Below, in pieces: positions 1 through 5,920 of a stretch of 5,920 nucleotides of DNA. Within the stretch, counting starts at the first letter, position 1; every line of letters begins with the position of its first letter. The translations under genes and the position numbers were made by a program. The DNA comes from Firmicutes bacterium UBA1768 (GTDB taxonomy: Bacteria > Bacillota > Clostridia > Peptostreptococcales > Anaerovoracaceae). The DNA is taken from positions 1 through 5,920 of the forward strand of contig DCGW01000066.1 in assembly GCA_002315335.1 (NCBI GenBank). Direction: 5' to 3'. The notes under the pieces were generated by a model that was given only the letters and a program-made list of their open reading frames with translations, was not told the origin of the DNA and did not search any database.

Positions 1-476
1 GCTTTTGCAGTACTGATTGCTCTTGGAAGTCTCTGTGTTCCGGAAAATCCTGGAAGGATACCGATACCAACCTCAGGCATACCAAACATAGCCTTTTCCG
101 AAGCAATTCTCATGTCGCAGCAAAGAGCCAGCTCGCAGCCTCCGCCGAGAGCAAAACCATTGATAGCAGCTATAGTAACTGTATCAAGCAGCTCTATTCT
201 TCTGAAAACTCCAGACCCTTCATAAGCAAGAGCTCTTCCTTCTGCTGGTCCGTAGTTTGCCATCTGTGCAATATCTGCTCCGGCAACAAAGGCTCTTCCT
301 TCGCCTGTGATAATACAAACTCTTATTGACTTATCGCCTTCAAGAATTTCTACAGCCTGACCCAATTCTTCAATAACCTTTGAATTAAGGGCATTCATTG
401 CCTTTGGTCTGTTAATAGTAATATACGCAATTGCGCCTTCACGTTTGAAAATTATGGTTTCAAATTCCTTGTTCAT
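1..476 (-). CDS. crt: Crotonase / 3-hydroxybutyryl-CoA dehydratase (enoyl-CoA hydratase family), C-terminus cut by window edge
   Basis: The minus-strand frame from the ATG at 476 stays open to the left edge and gives 158 residues plus two bases; the family is usually about 260 residues, so roughly 100 are outside. Crotonases hydrate the double bond of crotonyl-CoA to 3-hydroxybutyryl-CoA in the cytoplasm, a step of clostridial butyrate formation. Visible family marks are INRPKAMNALN (21-31), the CoA-binding and oxyanion-hole motif FVAGADI (63-69), GFALGGGCELA (107-117) and PEVGIGILPGFSGTQRLPR (134-152). Both expected catalytic glutamates are present, E115 and E135, so the enzyme looks active. 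The match to clostridial Crt is close in overall wording, but other short-chain enoyl-CoA hydratases cannot be excluded from the N-terminal part alone. The start is fixed by a strong ribosome binding site six bases upstream. Nine of ten arginines use AGA and four of five prolines CCA, which suggests a highly expressed gene. It follows the dehydratase-like gene by 29 bases. Confidence 0.93.
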   Translation of the reverse strand, partial: MNKEFETIIFKREGAIAYITINRPKAMNALNSKVIEELGQAVEILEGDKSIRVCIITGEGRAFVAGADIAQMANYGPAEGRALAYEGSGVFRRIELLDTVTIAAINGFALGGGCELALCCDMRIASEKAMFGMPEVGIGILPGFSGTQRLPRAISTAK

Positions 477-480
477 CAAG

Positions 481-490
481 AACCTCCTTA
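481..490 (-). promoter_or_regulatory. Ribosome binding site of crt
   Basis: The minus strand reads TAAGGAGGTT here. It is an almost complete match to the 3' end of 16S rRNA, and its GGAGG core (487-483) is six bases before the ATG at 476. This spacing fixes the crt start and predicts efficient translation. Confidence 0.9.
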
Positions 491-502
491 ATTATTATGT
501 GC

Positions 503-531
503 ATTTTATCTTCCGTCATACCCCGAAACAA
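503..531 (-). promoter_or_regulatory. Weak candidate promoter for crt
   Basis: On the minus strand there is TTGTTT (531-526), a 17-base spacer, then TAAAAT (508-503). The -10 box matches five of six consensus bases, but the -35 box matches only its first three. It overlaps the stop codon of the upstream gene and would leave a leader of about 20 bases containing the crt ribosome binding site. It is listed because crt has highly biased codons and may need more transcript than its neighbours. In AT-rich sequence such matches arise by chance, so this is a tentative call. Confidence 0.22.
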
Positions 532-2437
532 GATTAGCTAACTGAGTTCTTACCTTCTGATTGTCTCCTGTCTGAACGGCCGTCCAAAGATTAGAAAGGT
601 TTTTCTGAACCTCTTCGGAATCGAAGTCTTCGCTTAAGTAAACAATAAGATTTTCACAGGTAGTATCCTTGAAATATCCCTTCTTTGAGGTTTGCTTATC
701 CTTTCCGGATTCAGGAACCGAAAAACCGCCAATGTCAAATCCCGATTTATTATTGTCATAGGAGGTAGTTTCAAAGCCCATCTCAGCCTTACTGCCGACA
801 ACTCTGATATCAATATCCTCGTAAGGCCTTAATCCATAAAGCTTTATCAGATTTTCCGCCAACTCCACAATGTCCACCTTGTGGCTGCTCTTAATACCAA
901 ATATTTCTCCTCCAGAAGAAATGGCAACAGCCTGCAGAATAAGCTCTGAAGCGGAGTCTTCGGTCATAAAGGTTTCGTTTTCAAACTCATCCAGTATGGT
1001 AACCGGACCACCGTTTTCGATCTGTTCTTTAAAAATCGAAACTACATTTTTTCGGCTCTCCAAAAGATTTCCCACACGAACCGCGGAATATATGGTTTTT
1101 GAAGCTTTGTCGTGCGACTTAACCTTAACCATGTACTCAGCTGCAGCTGCTGTGGCCCCGCCAACATCTTCGTGACGCCCCGCACTGTCTGAGGAAACGA
1201 GAATAAATCTCTCAGCAGAGAACTTTTCACAGGAATTAATCAGCCTCATAGTGCCGAAAATATTGTTGTTTGCCGCTTCCTTGGCATTTTCTTCCATTAA
1301 ATGTTCGTTTGTAAACAGCCCTGCCTGAATAACTATGTGCGGCTTGCCTGTTTCAAATATCTCCTCAACATCTCGCCCGCCACTGGCAGAACAGATAACT
1401 GTCTGTATTTCAACATGTGGATAATCTATCCTCAGCTCCCGGCTTAACTCCGAAAGCCCCGACTCAGCTGTGTCAAAAGCAATAAGCTTTCGTGGAGCAT
1501 AGTTGCACACTTCTCTGCAGATTGCAATTCCGGCAGGTCTGCCCGCTCCCGCAACCATTACTATCCTGCCCTTAAAGCAGTGCATTATCTCCCTCTCGTT
1601 GATGTCAATTCTTTCAAAAGGAATTACTTCATCAATGTCAATCTCCGCAGCCTCATCTTCAGCCTCGTAGCCACCGTCTATCATTTCACTCAAGGTCGGC
1701 AGAATTCTGAAATCGCAGTCCGTCTTTCTGCACTCCTCGATAATTATTTCCTTTTCGCGCTTCATGGTGTTCGGAATAATCGCAATAATCTCCTCGACCT
1801 TGTATTTTCTGACAATTCGCGAAATATTTTTATACCCTATTTCGGTTTTTACACCCTGAATTCTTCTGTTCTTGTGGTTTTTATTGTTATTAACTACCAC
1901 CACCGGATTATACACTAATTTGCCGGGCTTGGAAGAAATCTTAATCTCTTTGATAAGAGTAGTAACAGCATAACCCGAACCGATAACCATTGTTCTTCTG
2001 GTATTTTTGCCTATGCGCCTCCTGCCCATGATTAACAAATCAGCGGCAAATCTATACATCAGCCTTATACCGCCCACAAGAAGCATATCCACAAGAAAGG
2101 CAATGATTACAACACCTGAAGGCATACCGTTTTTGAAAATCAGCAAAAGCAACGCCCCTGTAACAAGGTTTGCCGCAGCCACACCGCCGAATACTCTGAG
2201 CACATCCTGAAGGCAGGCATACCGCCATAATGTACTATAGAGTCCAAACAGGAAAAAGAATACTATCTTTATCAATGAAAGAAAGACCCAGGTTCCAAGC
2301 CATACTTCAAGGCAAGTACTGAATGCAGTTGATTCGGGTGCGAAATCATAACGAAGAAGCATCGCAATAAGATATGAAAGATTAATTAATATTACGTCTG
2401 CTGCAATTAAGCCGACAAGTCTTATTCCCTTCTGCAT
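506..2437 (-). CDS. PglF/WbpM/CapD-type membrane nucleotide-sugar 4,6-dehydratase homologue, catalytic site degenerate
   Basis: This protein has 643 residues, the usual length of the long membrane-bound UDP-sugar 4,6-dehydratases (PglF, WbpM, CapD), which act on UDP-N-acetyl sugars for surface glycan synthesis. From the N-terminus it has four predicted membrane segments (about 5-28, 49-70, 81-102, 108-130), with the family-typical FGLYSTLWRYA after the second. A first Rossmann-like domain follows (about 147-253; GSG at 153-155), then the SDR dehydratase-like domain (about 291-560) and the characteristic C-terminal tail (595-643). The SDR domain keeps family wording such as LMEEN, NNIFGT and GEIFGI. 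However, the glycine motif is GAGRPAG (297-303), the usual T-D-K is S416-D417-S418, the usual M-G-A-T-K is G426-G-A-T-A430, and Y-K-H-V-P is F-T-N-E-H. Dehydratase activity is therefore doubtful. The frame is intact, so it is not a simple pseudogene. The start chosen is the ATG at 2437; a TTG at 2452 lies upstream of the ribosome binding site and is unlikely. Its native substrate, if any, is unknown. Confidence 0.85.
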   Translation of the reverse strand: MQKGIRLVGLIAADVILINLSYLIAMLLRYDFAPESTAFSTCLEVWLGTWVFLSLIKIVFFFLFGLYSTLWRYACLQDVLRVFGGVAAANLVTGALLLLIFKNGMPSGVVIIAFLVDMLLVGGIRLMYRFAADLLIMGRRRIGKNTRRTMVIGSGYAVTTLIKEIKISSKPGKLVYNPVVVVNNNKNHKNRRIQGVKTEIGYKNISRIVRKYKVEEIIAIIPNTMKREKEIIIEECRKTDCDFRILPTLSEMIDGGYEAEDEAAEIDIDEVIPFERIDINEREIMHCFKGRIVMVAGAGRPAGIAICREVCNYAPRKLIAFDTAESGLSELSRELRIDYPHVEIQTVICSASGGRDVEEIFETGKPHIVIQAGLFTNEHLMEENAKEAANNNIFGTMRLINSCEKFSAERFILVSSDSAGRHEDVGGATAAAAEYMVKVKSHDKASKTIYSAVRVGNLLESRKNVVSIFKEQIENGGPVTILDEFENETFMTEDSASELILQAVAISSGGEIFGIKSSHKVDIVELAENLIKLYGLRPYEDIDIRVVGSKAEMGFETTSYDNNKSGFDIGGFSVPESGKDKQTSKKGYFKDTTCENLIVYLSEDFDSEEVQKNLSNLWTAVQTGDNQKVRTQLANLVSGYDGR

Positions 2438-2441
2438 ATGT

Positions 2442-2450
2442 CCTCCTTTC
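2442..2450 (-). promoter_or_regulatory. Ribosome binding site that decides the start of the dehydratase-like gene
   Basis: The minus strand reads GAAAGGAGG, a nine-base match to the 16S anti-Shine-Dalgarno complement. It ends four bases before the ATG at 2437. The in-frame TTG at 2452-2450 overlaps the first base of this site, so it cannot use it. This supports a start at 2437 rather than 2452. Confidence 0.85.
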
Positions 2451-2471
2451 AAAAAATGTATGTGTCCTGTT

Positions 2472-2500
2472 ATTATATCATCTTAGCAGCTTAGTATCAA
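2472..2500 (-). promoter_or_regulatory. Near-consensus housekeeping sigma promoter with extended -10, inside the end of addB
   Basis: On the minus strand there is TTGATA (2500-2495; five of six -35 bases), a spacer of exactly 17 bases, and TATAAT (2477-2472; perfect -10). TG at 2480-2479 gives the extended -10 form TGnTATAAT. Transcription would start near 2465 and leave a leader of about 28 bases that carries the strong ribosome binding site of the dehydratase-like gene. The -35 box and spacer lie in the last addB codons, and the TG comes from the addB stop codon TGA (2480-2478). It should drive the dehydratase-like gene and, as no terminator was seen, crt as well. Confidence 0.72.
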
Positions 2501-5500
2501 CGGTACAAATGGAATGAAATCTGCAATAATTACAGGCATCCGTGACTTTGTCAATCTTCATCGGCTCAACTGTCACATCACCTCGCATCATTTTACCCGC
2601 GAATCTCTCTGCACGCAGCATAGAAGTTTCCATCAGGTCTTCAAAATCCTCGCTGCTCATAACACCAAAGCTCGGAGTAGGCTTTACTTCACCATTTGTC
2701 AGCTTTTGCAGCTTTACTATTTCCGAATAGCCATGGGCTTCCGAAGCCTCTCCCATGTCCTCGTCAATAGCCTCGATTATCCAGGGCTCATCTACCATTA
2801 TTCCGTCCATTTTAAACTCTCTTCGGAGCTTTTCTTCAAGCTTGTCAGAGCCTTCATTTCTTGCCTCATCAAACTTTTCGGTATTCGCAGAAGGTTCTTG
2901 TATTTTGAAATAAAACACCCCTGCGGGAACAATCGTGGGTCGGTCCTTTGAAAGACCATTTTTTGCTGCCATCATGTAGAGCATCAGCTGCAGGCGATAG
3001 CCCGTTTCTATTTCCATCTGGTCTATTTTTGCAGCCCCTGATTTATAGTCTATTACCTTAACACAGCTTCCCAGCGGAGCGTCGGCAATATCAATCCTGT
3101 CAATTCTGCCCTCTACCAGAACCTTTGAACCGTCTTCAAGCTCCAGCTCAACCGGAGGCAGAGCCTTATTTCGTCCAAACGGAGTCTCAAACAGGAATTC
3201 CGAAAAAGCGCCCTTTTGAACGTGCTGCGCCACCATGTATGCGGTCCTCTCACAGACATTTTTTATTCGCGAAATTCTATACTCTCCCTCAGGGCCTTCA
3301 AACAGCTGACCCTCGGCAAATTCCTTTACCGATTCCTCAGCAATTTCACCAACTATACTCTCGACAATAGCCTCATCTGCCGACAGCCACATGTGGTCTT
3401 CGGTTAGCTTCTCCGAAAACTTCATTATTACATCATGGTATATCGTGCCCATTTCAGGGGGTGCCGCTTCAAACACCTTTCTCTCGTCAGCCTTTATTCC
3501 GTAACGCAAAAAGTGTGCAAAAGGACAATGACCATAGTTTTCAAGCGAGGTTGGGCTTACAATAGCAGGACCAAAAAGCGCCTCCCTGACCTCAGGCTCA
3601 AGATACTCTCTGGGCATAGCTCCCCTGCTGATATATCCCTCTACGGAGTTAGTTAACTCTTCTCCCACAAGGTGTCTCTCATCAATATTCACCACCTCAA
3701 TTTTCGGGAAGATTTTTTTAATGGAGTCAAACAAACTTGATGGTCCTCCTATGCCATCATCTTCATTTCCTCCCGCATACCATGTGAGGTAAAGCTTTCT
3801 CTCTGGGGCAGTGAGGGTTCGGTAAACAGCCAGCTTTTCCTTTTCTGTTCTGTCAGAGGCTCCAATCAGCGCCTGTCCGGCAAGCTCATTAACCCTGGCC
3901 TTTTCCCTCTCGCTGAGAAGTCCGTTTGAAGAACCTGTATCAGGAACAAGCCCCGCACAAAAGCCCATAAAAATCACCGCTTTGTATTCACCCTCGCCGA
4001 ACTCCTCAGGGCCGGCAAAAATTACGCTGTCAACAGTCGCCGGTATCAGCCCGATTTCAAGAGACTCTACTCCGGCTCTGAGTATATCGAAGAATTCGTC
4101 CCTCTCACAGACATACTTCTCAAGAAGTAGTGATAGTCGTTCGAATATAGCCCTTGTCTTCTCCCAAAGCTGAAGCGTAGCCTCGCCCAAATCAGCTCTT
4201 CCTGCCGCCTTAAGCCTGTCGCTGTCAGCCACTATTTTTTCTTCCAGCTTAAGCTCATCTCTGAAGTACGCAAAAAGCTTTTCGCTGTACTCTCCTCCGG
4301 TAGTACAATCAGCAAGAGCCTCAAACAAAGACTCTATCTGCCCGATAAGCGAAGCCCTTATTCTTTCTGCCTCAGCCAACTCTGCCTCAGCTTCACCCGG
4401 GTCCTTTCTGCGCCTGTCAATGCGGCTAAAGGGTCTCTGCCACCTGAAGGTTTCTATTTTATATTTATATGCATAGTTCTCTAAAACTTCTTTTTCATCA
4501 TGGTTAATATCGAACACGCCTGTTTCAGCAATTCTCATCAGGTCTTCACCCTTGCCGTAGCCCTTTTCAAGGCTGCAAAGACACAATATAAACTGCATAA
4601 AGCGATTATCGATAGCATTATACTTTGAGTTGTCAAAGTATTTTATGCCTTCCCTCTCGAACACTCTCCTGATAAGCCCCGCTCTTGAAGGCAGGTCGCT
4701 TACTGCGACGCCAATATCCTTAAACCTGTAACCCTGGTTTTTTACAAGCTCCTTTATGAGTCTGGCTGCAAGCAAGACCTCGTTTTCAGCCGAACTGCAG
4801 GAAAATGCCATAATATCCTCAGGTTGGTCGTTGTAGAATTTTTCCTTTGGAAAAGCATAAATATTCCGCCCAAGGTGAGCTATTTCCTCATTTTGCTCCT
4901 TGGCGAAGCTATCCGGTACCGGCTGAAAATAATAGCCCCTCTCACCTATGGTCTTCGCAATCCCGGCCACAGCTCTTATGGTCTTGTTGACAGGCTCAAA
5001 CAGGTTGTAGTCAGCCTCCTCCGGCCTTCCGGTTGTAAGCAAAACAGTGAGGTTTTCGCATTTTTTGGAAATTTCTTCCATTACTGTTATCAATCTGGCA
5101 GAAAAGAAGTCAAAGCCGTGAACAAATACCGCTTTTCCCTCCAGCTCCTCGCACCTGTTAATTTCGCGGCTAAGCCTTTCAAGGTAGTCCTCAGTATCAA
5201 AGAACTTGCCCTTTATTTCTTCCTCGTACGCTTCAAATATCAGGCCTATTTCCTTCAGCTTTTTTGTGAGAAGGCTGCTTTTTTCCGCTCCACCGTCCTC
5301 TGTGTTTTCGACAAGGCCCGCCCCGAGCACAGCCTCAGGCGAAGTTCTGTTCTGCTTAAAGTCCTGAATAACATCGCCCATCAGGCGCACAAAGTCGGCC
5401 TTTTCCGCTGAGCGGGCAAAAAGCCTCAGTTCTTCCTTTTTCTCGGAAATAACCTTTCTTAGTATCATGGCTCTTGAAAGGTCGTCTATGTATTTTACTC

Positions 5501-5765
5501 CCTCTGCACGGGGAAGCAGCTTAGTCGCCATACGAGAAAAGCTCATGATTTCAATGTCCATGAGCCCTCCTGCGTTTAATGCGGAAAAAGCTTTTCTTTC
5601 CATTTCAAGGGTATAGCGGTCAGGCACAAGTATAAGCGCCCCGCTATAGCCCTCCTCCATCATCTTTTTTGCTTCATCAAAAGCGAAGCCTGCCAGATCG
5701 ATGTTGTTTTTTCCGTAAAATATTCTTACCATAATTTTTTCTTTGACGGTAGTTCCGCCTGCCAT
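2478..5765 (-). CDS. addB: AddB subunit of the AddAB (RexAB-type) ATP-dependent helicase-nuclease, Walker A motif lost
   Basis: This 1095-residue protein is slightly shorter than typical AddB proteins of about 1150-1170. AddB pairs with AddA to resect double-strand DNA breaks and load RecA in the cytoplasm. The N-terminal half follows the degenerate superfamily 1 helicase fold: ALILVPDRYTLEMERKAF (43-60), IMSFSRMATKLL (73-84) and VIFMGFCAGLVPD (597-609). The C-terminal RecB-family nuclease is complete, with H777 (GTIYH), D889 (GRIDRID), D906 and K908 (IDYKSG) and Q926 (LQLMLY). The four iron-sulphur cysteines are C747 (HCPFAHFLRYG) and C1078, C1081, C1087 with the family spacing CxxCxxxxxC. 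The N-terminal GRSGSGKT-type Walker A of Bacillus AddB is replaced by GKNNIDLAG (18-26). The start is uncertain: neither the ATG at 5765 nor the in-frame ATG at 5732 (residue 12, which aligns better with homologous starts) has a clear ribosome binding site. It begins 16 bases after prfB. The expected addA is not adjacent. Confidence 0.93.
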   Translation of the reverse strand: MAGGTTVKEKIMVRIFYGKNNIDLAGFAFDEAKKMMEEGYSGALILVPDRYTLEMERKAFSALNAGGLMDIEIMSFSRMATKLLPRAEGVKYIDDLSRAMILRKVISEKKEELRLFARSAEKADFVRLMGDVIQDFKQNRTSPEAVLGAGLVENTEDGGAEKSSLLTKKLKEIGLIFEAYEEEIKGKFFDTEDYLERLSREINRCEELEGKAVFVHGFDFFSARLITVMEEISKKCENLTVLLTTGRPEEADYNLFEPVNKTIRAVAGIAKTIGERGYYFQPVPDSFAKEQNEEIAHLGRNIYAFPKEKFYNDQPEDIMAFSCSSAENEVLLAARLIKELVKNQGYRFKDIGVAVSDLPSRAGLIRRVFEREGIKYFDNSKYNAIDNRFMQFILCLCSLEKGYGKGEDLMRIAETGVFDINHDEKEVLENYAYKYKIETFRWQRPFSRIDRRRKDPGEAEAELAEAERIRASLIGQIESLFEALADCTTGGEYSEKLFAYFRDELKLEEKIVADSDRLKAAGRADLGEATLQLWEKTRAIFERLSLLLEKYVCERDEFFDILRAGVESLEIGLIPATVDSVIFAGPEEFGEGEYKAVIFMGFCAGLVPDTGSSNGLLSEREKARVNELAGQALIGASDRTEKEKLAVYRTLTAPERKLYLTWYAGGNEDDGIGGPSSLFDSIKKIFPKIEVVNIDERHLVGEELTNSVEGYISRGAMPREYLEPEVREALFGPAIVSPTSLENYGHCPFAHFLRYGIKADERKVFEAAPPEMGTIYHDVIMKFSEKLTEDHMWLSADEAIVESIVGEIAEESVKEFAEGQLFEGPEGEYRISRIKNVCERTAYMVAQHVQKGAFSEFLFETPFGRNKALPPVELELEDGSKVLVEGRIDRIDIADAPLGSCVKVIDYKSGAAKIDQMEIETGYRLQLMLYMMAAKNGLSKDRPTIVPAGVFYFKIQEPSANTEKFDEARNEGSDKLEEKLRREFKMDGIMVDEPWIIEAIDEDMGEASEAHGYSEIVKLQKLTNGEVKPTPSFGVMSSEDFEDLMETSMLRAERFAGKMMRGDVTVEPMKIDKVTDACNYCRFHSICTVDTKLLR

Positions 5766-5781
5766 AAGCTTCGATATAACT

Positions 5782-5920
5782 TTAGTCTCTGGCCTTGAGC
5801 TTTTCCCTGATGAAATAGTCTATATCTCCGTCCATTACGGCATAAACGTTGCCCACTTCAGCGCCCGTTCTGTGATCCTTTACCATAGAATACGGGTGAA
5901 ATACATAGGAACGTATCTGA
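5782..5920 (-). CDS. prfB: Peptide chain release factor 2, C-terminal end only (cut by window edge)
   Basis: The last 45 codons before a TAA at 5784-5782 encode [19 protein letters not shown], then [14 protein letters not shown], and end in REKLKARD. This closely resembles the C-terminus of Bacillus and Clostridium release factor 2, which recognises UGA and UAA stop codons on the ribosome and triggers peptide release. It distinguishes RF2 from RF1 by the [18 protein letters not shown] segment. The GGQ and SPF motifs, and the frameshift site often found near the start of prfB, lie outside the window. Only 16 bases separate it from addB, with no terminator in the gap, so the two are likely cotranscribed. 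Confidence 0.95.
   Translation of the reverse strand, partial: QIRSYVFHPYSMVKDHRTGAEVGNVYAVMDGDIDYFIREKLKARD

Noticed and set aside
870..1175. Plus-strand frame of about 100 codons, and other short frames within the dehydratase-like gene
   Set aside because: These are opposite or out of frame with a full-length conserved protein, with no domain or ribosome binding site support.
506..2437. Calling the dehydratase-like gene a pseudogene
   Set aside because: The frame is uninterrupted over the full family length, with a strong promoter, strong ribosome binding site and preserved membrane domain. Loss of catalytic residues alone does not make it a pseudogene.
2453..2477. Terminator between addB and the dehydratase-like gene
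   Set aside because: The gap has no stem-forming inverted repeat followed by a T run; the A/T-rich bases are explained by the -10 box and leader.
2514..2951. Plus-strand open frame of 145 codons opposite the addB 3' end
   Set aside because: It is antisense to the conserved nuclease and iron-sulphur coding region, and its translation shows no family features.
4824..5411. Plus-strand open frame of 195 codons opposite addB
   Set aside because: It lies wholly antisense to the well-supported AddB reading frame, has no recognisable domain, and begins without a clear ribosome binding site. It is a shadow frame.
1..5920. Defence island, prophage or mobile element
   Set aside because: AddB can look like a defence nuclease, but it is a housekeeping repair subunit. 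No transposase, integrase, terminal repeats or phage genes were seen.

Overview
All genes in this window are on the minus strand, so the layout is read from high to low coordinates. Coding density is very high: about 45 non-coding bases separate addB from the next confident start, and 16 and 29 bases separate the other neighbours. The gene content suggests an anaerobic, butyrate-type Clostridia (Bacillota) genome. It has an AddB-type rather than RecBCD-type recombination nuclease, a release factor 2 tail very like that of Bacillus and Clostridium, a clostridial-type crotonase, and consensus GGAGG ribosome binding sites. A finer placement would be a guess.

Order of genes: (1) 5920-5782, the C-terminal 45 residues of peptide chain release factor 2 (prfB), cut by the right edge. 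(2) 5765-2478, a full-length AddB-like subunit of the AddAB helicase-nuclease. Its nuclease and 4Fe-4S residues are intact, but the N-terminal Walker A motif has been lost. (3) 2437-506, a full-length membrane protein with the architecture of the PglF/WbpM/CapD nucleotide-sugar 4,6-dehydratases. Its catalytic domain has lost the residues that define the active site, so it is probably a pseudoenzyme or has a changed activity. (4) 476-1, the N-terminal 158 residues of an intact-looking crotonase (crt), cut by the left edge.

prfB and addB are close enough to share a transcript. A near-consensus extended -10 promoter lies across the last codons and the stop codon of addB, so the dehydratase-like gene and probably crt can be transcribed independently of addB. 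No rho-independent terminator was seen between any of the genes. No RNA gene, CRISPR array, insertion sequence or attachment site was seen.

The genes do not form an obvious single pathway: translation termination, double-strand-break repair, surface glycan-type chemistry and butyrate or beta-oxidation metabolism lie side by side. addA, the usual partner of addB, is not next to it here. The most notable signal is the degeneration of the dehydratase-like protein. The loss of the AddB Walker A motif and the promoter embedded in the addB stop codon come next. I see no convincing evidence of an entirely new multi-gene system in this window.
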